From NCBI GenBank assembly GCA_052379845.1, contig JBQTCF010000007.1: 64,000 bases of DNA. One strand, given 5' to 3'. This document shows positions 35,246 through 44,408 of the stretch, in pieces (positions within the stretch are counted from its first letter, which is position 1; every line of letters starts with the position of its first letter). The notes under the pieces were generated by a model. That model was not told where the DNA came from. It saw only the letters and a list, made by a program, of their open reading frames with translations, and did not search any database. The stretch is from Roseinatronobacter sp052379845 (GTDB lineage Bacteria; Pseudomonadota; Alphaproteobacteria; Rhodobacterales; Rhodobacteraceae). The position numbers were made by a program, and so were the translations under genes.

Positions 35246-36073
35246 CTACAATTTGCCCAGCACAAGGTCCAACAGCCGCGTGGGCAAAACACGGCGCAAC
35301 CCGCCCAGAATATAGGTGGGTGTCGTCACATAATACCGCGCGCGGGGTCTGCGGCTTTCAAGGCCGGCAATCACGCGGCGCGTGACGGCATCGGGGGGCA
35401 GTTCAAAGAAGTCGGGGTGCGTCTTGTCATAAAGGCGCGCCAGCAAGCTGTCGCGGTAGTGCTGCGCGCGTGCGCTGTTTTCCCAATCGATCCAGCGTTC
35501 AAAATGCGGGATCGAGTTTTCGCGAATGCGCGATGTGACAGGGCCGGGTTCGATCAGCACGACGTGAATGCCCGTGCCCGCCAGTTCCAGCCGCAACACG
35601 TCTGACAGCCCTTCAAGCGCGAATTTTGTTGCGACATAGGCCCCGCGCCATTTCAACCCGGCCAGACCCAGCACAGATGAATTCTGCAAAATGCGCCCAT
35701 GTCCCTGGGCGCGCATGACAGGCAGGACCGCGCGGGTCAGTTCATGCCAGCCAAACAGGTTTGTTTCAAAAATGCTGCGCAAGGCGTCGGTGGGCAAATC
35801 CTCGGTCGCGCCGGGAATGGCAAAGGCACCATTGTTGAACACCGCGTCCAGCGTGCCGCCGGTGGTGTCCAGTATCTGGGCAAGGGCCGCGTGGATGGTG
35901 GCATGGTCGGTATAATCCAAAACAAGGCTGGTCAGCCCTTCGCTGCGCAAACGCGCGCAATCGTCAGCTTTGCGGCAGGTGGCGAACACCTGCCAGCCGC
36001 GTTTTGCGAGGGTGTGTGCGGCATGATAGCCAATGCCTGAAGAACAGCCCGTGATCAGAACAGAACGCATCAT
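35246..36073 (-). CDS. Short-chain dehydrogenase/reductase
   Basis: A 275-residue classical SDR with a Rossmann fold. TGCSSGIG (9-16) binds NAD(P), Asp of LDYTD is near 53, NNGA is near 80-83, catalytic Ser lies in NSSVLGLAG, and the YVATK motif provides Tyr and Lys. The Arg/Lys residues after strand 2 (TCRKADD) suggest NADP(H). The substrate is unknown; the C-terminal region resembles oxidoreductases acting on long or steroid-like chains. It is monocistronic by spacing. Confidence 0.9.
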   Translation of the reverse strand: MMRSVLITGCSSGIGYHAAHTLAKRGWQVFATCRKADDCARLRSEGLTSLVLDYTDHATIHAALAQILDTTGGTLDAVFNNGAFAIPGATEDLPTDALRSIFETNLFGWHELTRAVLPVMRAQGHGRILQNSSVLGLAGLKWRGAYVATKFALEGLSDVLRLELAGTGIHVVLIEPGPVTSRIRENSIPHFERWIDWENSARAQHYRDSLLARLYDKTHPDFFELPPDAVTRRVIAGLESRRPRARYYVTTPTYILGGLRRVLPTRLLDLVLGKL

Positions 36074-36100
36074 TGCCTTTCGGAACAGCTATGCGCCCCT

Positions 36101-37510
36101 TCAGGACGACCATGTTTCGCGTTTGCGATAGATGGTCGAGGGGGCGATGTCCAGTTCCCGCGCCGCTTTGGGCACCGACCCCGCATTGCGCCGGATGGCC
36201 GAGGTGATGACCAGTTCTTCAATCTCGGCCATTGTCATGCCGCTCAGGACATCAGCGGCGGTGGCCCCATAGGCCAGACCTGTGGGCGCGCCGCCGTTTT
36301 CTGCGCTGGCGAAGCTTTGAAGTTCGGGGGGCAGCATATCGGGGGTAATGGTCGGGCCGTCATGCAACACCACAGCAAGGCGCAGCACATTGACCAATTC
36401 GCGCAAATTGCCCCGCCAGGGGGCCTTGCGAAACACAGACGCTGTTTCCGGGGCCAGCCCGGTAAAGGTTTTCCCTTCTTCCTGCGCAATCTGGACCAGC
36501 AGGTGACGGGCCAGAATATTCACATCCTCACCCCGGTCGCGCAATGGTGGCACATGCATGGGAATGACGAATAACCGGTAATACAAATCCTCGCGCAGGC
36601 GGCCGCTGCGCATTTCTTCGGCCGGGTCGCGGGTGGCCGCGCAGATGATACGCACATCCACCCTGACCGCATCCCCGCCGCCGGTTGGTGAGGCGGTTCC
36701 GTTTTGCAGAAAATTCAGAAGTCTGGCCTGCACCGACGGGGCCATGTCATGGATGTTTTCCAAAAACAGCGTGCCCGCATCTGCCTTTATCAGGGCGCCG
36801 GGCTTGACTGACGCAGCAGGTGCATTGCTGCGCTGGGCCTGCCCGAACAATTCGGCTTGTTGCAATTCATGCGGGATGGCACTGCAGTTGAACGTGACAA
36901 ATCGGTTTTTTGCGCGGGCAGATTTCAGATGCACCGCGCGGGCGCATAATTCCTTGCCCGTGCCGCTTTCGCCCAGAACAAACACCGGCGCCATGGAGGT
37001 GGCGACAGCGCGGATTTTCTCATAGAGCTGGTGCATCACCTCGGACTGGCCAAGGAAGGCCGAATCAATCGCATCCGTGTCGTGCGCGCTGGCCGACACT
37101 TCTGCGGGCCTGTCCCTTTCGCTTTCGGCATGGGCATTGGCCACCGCACTGATAAGGCGAATGTCGCCCAACGGTTTGACCAGAAAGTCATGCGCGCCCG
37201 CGCGTGTCGCCTCGACCGCGGCATTGACGGACCCGTTTGCAGTGATCACGATGATCCGCGTGGCGGGCTGCAGGGCCAGCATTTCGCGCATCACGGCCAT
37301 GCCGTCGGAATCGGGCAGCATAAGGTCCAGCAACACCACACCGGGGCGCGATTCGGCAAATTTCGTCAACGCCTCTTGGCCGTTTGACGCACATAGCGCG
37401 TTGTAGCCGGCCTTGCGCAGGATCGTCCGATACAGCATTTGCAAAGAGGGCGTATCTTCAACCAGAAGAAGCGAGGATATTGCCGACTGGTTACCAATAT
37501 TCACATTCAT
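36101..37510 (-). CDS. NtrC-like response regulator lacking GAFTGA
   Basis: A 469-residue response regulator: receiver domain with Asp62 in LLDLMLPDSDG and Lys in FLVKPL, AAA+ domain with Walker A GESGTGKE (180-187) and Walker B TLFLENI, and a Fis-type helix-turn-helix at the C-terminus (GSVPKAARELDIAPSTIYRK). Where ELFGHEKGAFTGA is expected it reads ELFGQAQRSNAP, so the sigma-54 contact loop is absent. The Hpt gene overlaps its start by four bases, giving a phosphorelay like LuxU-LuxO. It may act on sigma-70 promoters, as NtrC of Rhodobacter capsulatus does. Confidence 0.85.
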   Translation of the reverse strand: MNVNIGNQSAISSLLLVEDTPSLQMLYRTILRKAGYNALCASNGQEALTKFAESRPGVVLLDLMLPDSDGMAVMREMLALQPATRIIVITANGSVNAAVEATRAGAHDFLVKPLGDIRLISAVANAHAESERDRPAEVSASAHDTDAIDSAFLGQSEVMHQLYEKIRAVATSMAPVFVLGESGTGKELCARAVHLKSARAKNRFVTFNCSAIPHELQQAELFGQAQRSNAPAASVKPGALIKADAGTLFLENIHDMAPSVQARLLNFLQNGTASPTGGGDAVRVDVRIICAATRDPAEEMRSGRLREDLYYRLFVIPMHVPPLRDRGEDVNILARHLLVQIAQEEGKTFTGLAPETASVFRKAPWRGNLRELVNVLRLAVVLHDGPTITPDMLPPELQSFASAENGGAPTGLAYGATAADVLSGMTMAEIEELVITSAIRRNAGSVPKAARELDIAPSTIYRKRETWSS

Positions 37511-37878
37511 TTAAGGGACTCAATATATTGTGCCAAAGCGGCCCGCACCTGGCCACATTCCCGAATCAGGGCAGGGAAAACTGCGGCAAGCGTCGCACCT
37601 TCCTTTTGTTTGGCCAAAGTTTCCGCGCGCAAAGATGTTTCGGGTAAATTATTCGCCCCAATCGTCAGGGCAAGCCCTTTCAGTTCATGTGCCAGCATGT
37701 GGATTTCTTTGAAATTCCAATCCGCATGTCTGTTCCATGCCGTCTGGGCATCAGCCAGCGCCCCGTGAATTCGTGCAAAATCCTGGGCGAGTTGTTCTGC
37801 CAGTTCTGCGGCAAGTTCACTGCCGCCCGTGTCCAGCAGGGCTAGGAATACTTCTGGATCAAGCACTGCATCGGTCAT
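37507..37878 (-). CDS. Hpt phosphotransfer protein
   Basis: A 123-residue helical protein with the histidine phosphotransfer pattern: MLAHELKGLALTIGANNL carries the phosphorylated His64, followed by the conserved Lys-Gly and a helix that packs the bundle. The start at 37878 was chosen; an in-frame GTG at 37890 adds four residues. It is encoded directly before the NtrC-like regulator with an ATGA overlap and probably passes phosphate from an unseen hybrid kinase. Confidence 0.85.
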   Translation of the reverse strand: MTDAVLDPEVFLALLDTGGSELAAELAEQLAQDFARIHGALADAQTAWNRHADWNFKEIHMLAHELKGLALTIGANNLPETSLRAETLAKQKEGATLAAVFPALIRECGQVRAALAQYIESLK

Positions 37879-38201
37879 AATTTCGCCCACATTGCCAAAT
37901 AAAATAATTCCCCTTTTGATTCTATCCCATCATATGACCAGAGTATAGACATCAGATTTCAACCTGACGGAGAGCGATGTTCGAATTAAGGTCGAAGCTT
38001 GGCAAAATTGGTCAAGCTACGGAATATTTCGGCGTTTCATGACGCTTGCCATGCGGCATACGAAATGACGACAAGACCATATGTCTGTCGCCCGAACCGG
38101 GAATTGCCATGAACCGATGCCGGTTAGCATGTCACCACACATGCCCGCGCGAGCATCTGCACGCGCGGGTGGGGGGGCGGTGCCGTCGCCGGGCGTTTCC
38201 G
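37879..38201. other. Gap between the Hpt gene and prpE (323 bp)
   Basis: This contains the minus-strand promoter region of the Hpt-regulator pair (about 37879-38000) and, behind prpE, an 8-bp hairpin CCCGCGCG (38144-38151) with CGCGCGGG (38162-38169). No T-run follows. No gene is evident; a plus-strand frame at 38081-38287 has no family resemblance. Confidence 0.5.
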
Positions 38202-40094
38202 TTACCCTTTGGGGTAGCCAAGTGATGCAAGCGCCTGCGCAATTTCTGGCAGGATTGCGGGGTCGTCAATCGTTGCGGGCATCTTGAAGTCCTTGCCGTC
38301 TGCAATGGCGACCATGGTTGCGCGCAGAATTTTTCCTGACCGTGTTTTGGGCAGGCGGTCCACCACCACAGCCAGCTTGAAGGCCGCTACCGGGCCAATG
38401 CGGTCGCGCACCAGTTTTACGCAATCCTTGGCAATGTCGGCCGGGTCGCGTGTCGTGCCGGAATTCAGGCATAAAAAGCCCAGTGGCAGTTGCCCCTTCA
38501 GGTCATCTGCAACACCGATCACGGCACATTCTGCCACGTCGGGATGGCTGGCCAGCACTTCTTCCATACCGCCAGTGGACAGGCGGTGGCCCGCAACATT
38601 GATCACATCATCTGTGCGCGCCATGATGTAAACGTAGCCGTCCGCATCCATGTAACCTGCATCGCCGGTGGCGTAATAGCCGGGGAACTGGTCCAGATAG
38701 CTTTTGCGAAACCGCCCTTCGGCGTTCCACAGGGTGGGCAGCGTGCCCGGCGGCAGCGGCAGCTTGATGGCGATCGCCCCCAATGTGTCAGGCCCTACAG
38801 GGTGCCCCCCCTCATCAAGCACGCGAATGTCATAGCCTGGCATGGCGACAGCGGGTGACCCCAGTTTGACCGGCAGCGGGTCCACCCCCATCGGGTTGGC
38901 CGCAATTGGCCAGCCGGATTCGGTTTGCCACCAATGGTCAATGACCGGCACGTTCAACTGGGCCTGCGCCCATTCAATGGTGTCGGGATCCGCGCGTTCG
39001 CCTGCCAGATAGACGGTTTTCAGGCAGCTCAAGTCGTATTTCCGGACAAATTCGCCTTTGGGGTCCTCGCGTTTGACAGCGCGGAAAGCTGTTGGGGCGG
39101 TGAAGAAGCTTTTGACCTTGTGTTCCGAAATAACCCGCCAGAACGTGCCCGCATCCGGCGTGCCAATGGGCTTGCCTTCAAACACAATGGTGGTGTTGCC
39201 CGCAATCAGTGGCGCATAGCAGATATAGCTGTGGCCCACGACCCAACCCACATCGCTTGCGGCCCAGAACACATCACCGGGGTCAACATCATAGATGTTC
39301 TTCATCGTCCAGTGCAGGGCTACCAGATGGCCCGCAGTGGGGCGCACCACCCCTTTGGGCTGGCCAGTGGTGCCCGATGTATACAGCACATAGGCGGGGT
39401 GGTCCCCCTCAACCGGCACACAATCGGCGGGGTCTACGCCATATTGGAACGCGTGCCAGTCGTAATCCTGCCCGTCGGTCAGCCTGGCCACTTCCTGTTC
39501 GCGCTGGAAAATGACGCAGAATTCAGGCTTATGCGTGGCCAGGTCTATCGCGCCATCCAGCAGCGGTTTGTAATGGATCACGCGCCCCGGTTCCAACCCG
39601 CAGGATGCGGCAATAATGCATTTGGGCTGCGCGTCATTGATCCGCACAGCCAGTTCATTGGCCGCAAACCCGCCAAACACCACGGAATGAATGGCCCCCA
39701 GCCGCGCACAGGCCAGCATGGCTTCCAGCGCCTCGGGGATCATGGGCATATAGATGATGACGCGGTCCCCTTTTTGCACGCCCTTGGCCCGCAACGCCCC
39801 CGCAAGGCTGGCCACGCGGTCGCGCATTTCCAGATAGGTCAGTTCGCGTTTGGAATGGGTGATGGGGCTGTCATGGATAACCGCCACCTGATTGCCGCGC
39901 CCTGCCGCAACATGGCGGTCCAGCGCGTTCCAGCAGGTGTTGACCATGCCATCCTTGAACCATTCATAAAGCGGCGCGTTTTCGTCAAACAACGCCTTGG
40001 AAGGGGCGCGCACCCAGTCGATTGCCTGCGCTTGTTCCATCCAGAACCCGTTGGGGTCCGCAATCGACCATTTGTGCAAATCGTCATAGCGCAT
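38202..40094 (-). CDS. prpE: Propionyl-CoA synthetase
   Basis: A 630-residue AMP-forming ligase making propionyl-CoA from propionate, ATP and CoA. Acetyl-CoA-synthetase family motifs are present: VLYTSGTTGQPKGVVRP (P-loop), DHWWQTESGWP, YYATGDAGYMDADGYVYIMARTDD, and the C-terminal PKTRSGKILRATM where Lys588 is the acylation-sensitive catalytic residue. The start at 40094 has GGAGGG six to eleven bases upstream; a longer frame to 40145 is not needed. TTTGCAAA boxes lie about 120 bases upstream, fitting ScfR-type control by propionyl-CoA status. Confidence 0.92.
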   Translation of the reverse strand: MRYDDLHKWSIADPNGFWMEQAQAIDWVRAPSKALFDENAPLYEWFKDGMVNTCWNALDRHVAAGRGNQVAVIHDSPITHSKRELTYLEMRDRVASLAGALRAKGVQKGDRVIIYMPMIPEALEAMLACARLGAIHSVVFGGFAANELAVRINDAQPKCIIAASCGLEPGRVIHYKPLLDGAIDLATHKPEFCVIFQREQEVARLTDGQDYDWHAFQYGVDPADCVPVEGDHPAYVLYTSGTTGQPKGVVRPTAGHLVALHWTMKNIYDVDPGDVFWAASDVGWVVGHSYICYAPLIAGNTTIVFEGKPIGTPDAGTFWRVISEHKVKSFFTAPTAFRAVKREDPKGEFVRKYDLSCLKTVYLAGERADPDTIEWAQAQLNVPVIDHWWQTESGWPIAANPMGVDPLPVKLGSPAVAMPGYDIRVLDEGGHPVGPDTLGAIAIKLPLPPGTLPTLWNAEGRFRKSYLDQFPGYYATGDAGYMDADGYVYIMARTDDVINVAGHRLSTGGMEEVLASHPDVAECAVIGVADDLKGQLPLGFLCLNSGTTRDPADIAKDCVKLVRDRIGPVAAFKLAVVVDRLPKTRSGKILRATMVAIADGKDFKMPATIDDPAILPEIAQALASLGYPKG

Positions 40095-40209
40095 ACCTGT
40101 CCCTCCCATGAACCTGACACTTGATCCTGAGATAGACGACACCACGCCGCGCGCGCAATCCTGTTAACGGGAACAAAGCGGGCGTATGCGAGATAATTTG
40201 CATGTCAGC

Positions 40210-40275
40210 TTTGCAAATTTTTGCAAATCTAACGTCTTTCTTGCGTATTTCGCATATCTGCACCCGCTTTGCAAA
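40210..40275 (-). promoter_or_regulatory. TTTGCAAA boxes upstream of prpE
   Basis: Perfect TTTGCAAA palindromes occur at 40210-40217, 40220-40227 and 40268-40275; the first two are spaced centre to centre by 10 bp. Paired TTTGCAAA is, as I recall, the binding motif of PccR, a short-chain fatty acyl-CoA regulator (ScfR family) of Rhodobacter sphaeroides. They lie 116-181 bp upstream of the prpE start codon. Confidence 0.6.
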
Positions 40276-40292
40276 TTTCCTGACGTTTTGTC

Positions 40293-42572
40293 CTATCCGT
40301 AAATGGAAACGGGGGTCCCCGCCAAGGCCGACATATTCAACAATCCGCGCGGGGTGATGGATGGGGTGACGATATGGGCAGTGTTGCCCATACCCATCAG
40401 GATAGGCCCGACTTCCAGCGCGTCGCCGCGCATCTTCAGGATATTGCGCACGCCGCTGGCCGCGTCGGTATTGGCGAAGATCAGCACATTGGCCGGTTCT
40501 GAAAACCGGGCGCTGGGGAACATGCGCGCGCGAAGCGCAGGGTCCAGCGCCGCATCGACATGCATTTCCCCTTCATAGTCGAAATCCAGCCCGGCCGCGT
40601 CCAGTATTTCCAGCGCTGCGCGCATGTTGCGCCCCGAGGGCGTGTCCAGATTGCCGAACTGGCTGTGCGAACATAGGGCAATTTTCGGGTTCAGGCCGAA
40701 GCGGCGCACATGGCGGGCCGCGCCAATGGCGGTTTCCGCAATCTGCTGCGGGGTGGGGTTGGGGTGAACCTGTGTATCGGCGATGAACAGGTTTCCTTCT
40801 TGCTGGATCATCAGGCTTAACGCGCCCACGGGGTGGCGGTCCTTGCTGCCCAGAATTTTGGTGACATAGTTCAAATGCCACAGGAACTGCCCGAATGTGC
40901 CGCAGATCAGGCTGTCCGCATCGCCGCGATGCACCATAATTGCGCCGATGGCTGTGGTATTGGTGCGCAAGATGGCGCGTGCCAGATCTGGGGTAACCCC
41001 GCTGCGTTCCATGATGGCGTGGTAGCTTTGCCAGTAATCGCGGTAGCGCGGGTCGTCCTGGGGGTTGACCAGTTCGAAATCGCGCCCCGGTTTGATGGAC
41101 AGTCCCGCGCGTTCCAGCCGCATGTTCACCACATCCGGCCGCCCGATCAGGATGGGCACTTCGGTGGTTTCTTCCAGCATGGCCGAAGCCGCACGCAACA
41201 CGCGCTCATCCTCGCCTTCCGCGAATACGATGCGGCGCGATGCGGCGCGCGCGGCTTCGAAGACGGGCCGCATGATCATCGCGGACCGGAACACCGACGC
41301 ATCCAGCTTCGCCTTATAGGCGGCCAGATCGTCCAGCGGGCGTTTGGCCACGCCCGACTCCATGGCAGCTTTTGCCACAGCGCTGGCCACCACACCCATC
41401 AAACGCGGGTCAAAGGGTTTGGGGATCAGGTAATCCGCCCCGAAACTTAGCTGCTCGCCCTTATAGGCCGCCGCGGCCTCGGCGCTGGTGGTGGCGCGGG
41501 CAAGTGCGGCAATCCCTTCCACGCAGCCAATTTGCATCGCGTCATTGATTTCCGTCGCCCCCACATCCAGCGCGCCCCGAAAGATGAAGGGGAAGCACAA
41601 CACGTTATTGACCTGATTTGGAAAATCCGACCTGCCGGTGGCAATAATTGCGTCAGGGGCCACTTCGCGCACCTGATCTGGCAGGATTTCCGGTGTCGGG
41701 TTGGCCAGCGCAAAGATGATCGGGCGCCTGGCCATGCGCGCGACATGGGCTGCCGTCAGTGCACCGGGGCCGGACAGGCCCAGAAACAGGTCCGCGCCGT
41801 CAATCACATCATCCAGCGTGCGTTTTTCGCTGGGCTGCGCAAAGGCGGATTTTTGCGGGTTCATATCCTGTTGGCGGCCTTCATATACCAGCCCGTGAAT
41901 GTCGCACAGCCATATGTTTTCACGCCGCACGCCCAGTTTGACCAGCATGTTCAGGCAGGCAATGCCCGCCGCGCCGCCGCCGGTGCTGACGATCTTGATG
42001 TCTTCAAACGCCTTGCCCGCCACGCGCAGCGCATTTGTGGCGGCCGCGCCCACAACGATGGCGGTGCCGTGCTGGTCATCATGAAAGACCGGAATCCCCA
42101 TGCGTTCTCGGCAGATGCGTTCCACGATGAAACAATCAGGCGCCTTGATATCTTCCAGATTGATCGCGCCGAAAGTGGGTTCCAGCGCGCAGACAATATC
42201 GGCCAGGCGTTCGGGGTCCGGCTCATTCAGTTCGATATCGAAACAGTCGATATTGGCGAATTTCTTGAACAGAACCGCCTTGCCTTCCATCACAGGTTTG
42301 GATGCCAGCGCGCCAATATTGCCCAGCCCCAACACCGCAGTGCCATTGGTGACGACCGCGACCAGATTGCCCCGCGCGGTGTAGCGCGCCGCATCTTCAG
42401 GGTTGGCCTTGATTTCAAGACAGGCTTCGGCCACGCCCGGCGAATAGGCGCGCGACAGGTCATAGCCGTTTGCCAGCGGTTTGGTGGGGCGCACTTCCAG
42501 CTTACCGGGGCGCGGATATTCATGATATATCAGGGCTGGATGGCGGCTGTCATCCGATGGCAGGTCGGTCAT
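40293..42572 (-). CDS. maeB: NADP-dependent malic enzyme (MaeB type, PTA-like C-terminal domain)
   Basis: A 759-residue enzyme decarboxylating malate to pyruvate with NADP. The malic enzyme domain (about 1-430) has SPGVAEACLEI, VTNGTAVLGLGNIGALASKPVMEGK, FHDDQHGTAIVV and GGGAAGIACLNMLV (nucleotide loop). The C-terminal 320 residues are a phosphotransacetylase-like domain (RIVFAEGEDERVLRAA...), which in MaeB regulates rather than catalyses. GAGGGACC precedes the ATG. A palindrome 24 bases upstream may be its operator. Confidence 0.95.
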   Translation of the reverse strand: MTDLPSDDSRHPALIYHEYPRPGKLEVRPTKPLANGYDLSRAYSPGVAEACLEIKANPEDAARYTARGNLVAVVTNGTAVLGLGNIGALASKPVMEGKAVLFKKFANIDCFDIELNEPDPERLADIVCALEPTFGAINLEDIKAPDCFIVERICRERMGIPVFHDDQHGTAIVVGAAATNALRVAGKAFEDIKIVSTGGGAAGIACLNMLVKLGVRRENIWLCDIHGLVYEGRQQDMNPQKSAFAQPSEKRTLDDVIDGADLFLGLSGPGALTAAHVARMARRPIIFALANPTPEILPDQVREVAPDAIIATGRSDFPNQVNNVLCFPFIFRGALDVGATEINDAMQIGCVEGIAALARATTSAEAAAAYKGEQLSFGADYLIPKPFDPRLMGVVASAVAKAAMESGVAKRPLDDLAAYKAKLDASVFRSAMIMRPVFEAARAASRRIVFAEGEDERVLRAASAMLEETTEVPILIGRPDVVNMRLERAGLSIKPGRDFELVNPQDDPRYRDYWQSYHAIMERSGVTPDLARAILRTNTTAIGAIMVHRGDADSLICGTFGQFLWHLNYVTKILGSKDRHPVGALSLMIQQEGNLFIADTQVHPNPTPQQIAETAIGAARHVRRFGLNPKIALCSHSQFGNLDTPSGRNMRAALEILDAAGLDFDYEGEMHVDAALDPALRARMFPSARFSEPANVLIFANTDAASGVRNILKMRGDALEVGPILMGMGNTAHIVTPSITPRGLLNMSALAGTPVSIYG

Positions 42573-42595
42573 GTAGGTCCCTCAGTGTTCGTTTT

Positions 42596-42614
42596 GTTTA
42601 GTATTAAACTAAAC
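42596..42614 (-). promoter_or_regulatory. Palindromic operator candidate upstream of maeB
   Basis: GTTTAGT-ATTAA-ACTAAAC is a perfect 7-5-7 inverted repeat in an AT-rich patch 24-42 bases upstream of the maeB start codon, a position that would overlap the promoter. The cognate regulator is not identifiable here. Confidence 0.5.
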
Positions 42615-42745
42615 AGCTGCGGGGGCAAGTTCTGCTTTATGGGGGCGGGCGGCAGTTTCGCGCTGTGCCCACGCCCGGCTTGCAATACGCTGCGCGGCGG
42701 CGCACAGTCATATCAGGGGGCGTAATCAACGTATCAAGGGGGCCT

Positions 42746-43138
42746 ATGACGCTATTGCTTGAAGCGCGCAAGGTGCGTGAATTGGCCTATGCGCCTTATT
42801 CGGGGTTCAGGGTGGGCGCGGCGTTGCGCTGCCCTGATGGACAAGTGTTTGTCGGGTGCAATGTCGAAAACGCGGCCTATCCCGAAGGGGTCTGTGCAGA
42901 GGCGGGGGCCATTTCGGCCATGGTCGCCGGGGGCGCGCGCGAAATTTTGGAAATCACGGTTGTGGCCGACAGCGCCGCGCCTGTGCCGCCCTGCGGGGGG
43001 TGCCGCCAGAAAATTGCCGAATTTGCAACAGCACAGACGCGGGTGGTCATGGCAACTGTGTCCGGCCTTCAGGTGACCATGACAGTGGCGGAATTGTTGC
43101 CCGGTGCCTTCGGGGCGTCGCATATGGACAAATCCTGA
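42746..43138 (+). CDS. cdd: Cytidine deaminase
   Basis: A 130-residue tetrameric-type cytidine deaminase. Zinc ligands are Cys50 in YPEGVCAEAGAI and Cys83/Cys86 in PPCGGCRQ, with catalytic Glu52; CNVENAAYPEG is the substrate-binding signature. The start at 42746 has AGGGGG just upstream. Its stop overlaps the deoB start (TGATG). It opens a four-gene nucleoside salvage operon. Confidence 0.95.
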   Translation: MTLLLEARKVRELAYAPYSGFRVGAALRCPDGQVFVGCNVENAAYPEGVCAEAGAISAMVAGGAREILEITVVADSAAPVPPCGGCRQKIAEFATAQTRVVMATVSGLQVTMTVAELLPGAFGASHMDKS

Positions 43139-44340
43139 TGGCGCGCGCGTTTCTGGTTGTGCTGGATTCGGTGGGTTGCGGGGGTGCCCCTGACGCTGCT
43201 GATTTCGGGGACGAGGGGGCCAATACCCTGGGCCATGTTATTGCCGCCTGCGCACAGGGGCAGGCGCAGGACGGGCGCAGCGGGCCGCTGCAAGTGCCGG
43301 TGCTGGACGCGCTGGGGCTGGGGGCGGCAGTGCGGCTGGCCTCCGGGATGGCGACACCGGGACTGGCGGCCCCCCCGTCGGGGCTGTGGGGGGCTGCCAC
43401 CGAAACATCGCGCGGCAAGGACACGCCGTCGGGGCATTGGGAACTGGCAGGGGTGCCCGTGCCATGGGACTGGACCTATTTCCCACGGCAGGTTCCCGCG
43501 TTTCCGCCTGATCTGGTCGCGCAGATTTGCGCGCTGGCGGGCACGGACGGAATCTTGGGCAATTGCCATGCAGCGGGCATTCCGATTGTGCGGGATCTGG
43601 GCGCGCAGCACCTGCGCACGGGCTGGCCGATCTGCTACACATCGGCGGATTCCGTGCTGCAGATCGCAGCGCATGAAGATGCGTTTGGACTGGCGCGCTT
43701 GCACAAGCTATGCGCCGATCTGGCACCGCTGCTGCATGCCATGCGCGTGGGGCGTGTGATCGCGCGGCCCTTCGCGGGGTCGGAAGCCGCAGGGTTCACG
43801 CGCACGCCCAACCGGCGCGATTTTGCGATGCCCCCCCCCGCACCAACCCTGTGCGACTGGGTGCAGGGCGCGGGCGGACAGGTCCATGCTGTGGGCAAGA
43901 TCAGTGACATATTTTCGGGACAAGGGATAACGCATCAGCATAAAGGGCAAGGGGATGGCGCGCTGTTCGATCATTTCCTGCGCTTGCTGGCGGACACGGG
44001 GGACGGATCTTTGACATTTTGCAACTTCGTGGAATTTGACACGCTTTATGGTCATACGCGCGATGTATCGGGATATGCCCGTGCGCTGGAACGTTTCGAC
44101 AAGATTGCCGCGCAAGCGCTGGCGCGGCTGCGCCAAGGCGATATGCTGGTCATCACCGCTGATCACGGCAATGACCCCACTGCGCCGGGCACGGACCACA
44201 CCCGCGAACGGGTGCCCGTTCTGGTGGCGGGGTATGGCGCGGGGCAGATCGGGCAGTGCGCTTTCGCGGATGTTGCCGCCAGCATTGCCGCACATCTGGG
44301 CGTGCCAGCCCAAGGCCCGGGCCGGAGTTTTCTGCCATGA
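43138..44340 (+). CDS. deoB: Phosphopentomutase
   Basis: A 400-residue alkaline-phosphatase-superfamily enzyme that interconverts ribose-1-phosphate and ribose-5-phosphate (and the deoxy forms). Metal ligands and the catalytic Thr region are visible: LDSVGCGGAPD, then KDTPSGHWELAG with the phosphorylated Thr, and near the end ITADHGNDPTAPGTDHTRE. It starts at the last base of the cdd stop and ends by overlapping add (ATGA). It feeds pentose from nucleosides into central metabolism. Confidence 0.95.
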   Translation: MARAFLVVLDSVGCGGAPDAADFGDEGANTLGHVIAACAQGQAQDGRSGPLQVPVLDALGLGAAVRLASGMATPGLAAPPSGLWGAATETSRGKDTPSGHWELAGVPVPWDWTYFPRQVPAFPPDLVAQICALAGTDGILGNCHAAGIPIVRDLGAQHLRTGWPICYTSADSVLQIAAHEDAFGLARLHKLCADLAPLLHAMRVGRVIARPFAGSEAAGFTRTPNRRDFAMPPPAPTLCDWVQGAGGQVHAVGKISDIFSGQGITHQHKGQGDGALFDHFLRLLADTGDGSLTFCNFVEFDTLYGHTRDVSGYARALERFDKIAAQALARLRQGDMLVITADHGNDPTAPGTDHTRERVPVLVAGYGAGQIGQCAFADVAASIAAHLGVPAQGPGRSFLP

Positions 44341-44408
44341 GGGACCGCGACGAACCTGCCATGATGGACCGCGACGAACCTGCCATGATGGACCGTGACG
44401 AACTTGTG
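44337..44408 (+). repeat. 24-bp in-frame tandem repeat (three units) at the add start
   Basis: Units span 44337-44360, 44361-44384 and 44385-44408. Each begins with ATG; units 2 and 3 begin ATGATGGACCG. Units 1 and 2 differ at two or three positions, unit 3 at a few more. Change in copy number would keep the reading frame. Confidence 0.9.

Noticed and set aside
38925..40124. Plus-strand frame of 399 codons opposite prpE
   Set aside because: Antisense shadow; prpE has complete ligase motifs on the other strand.
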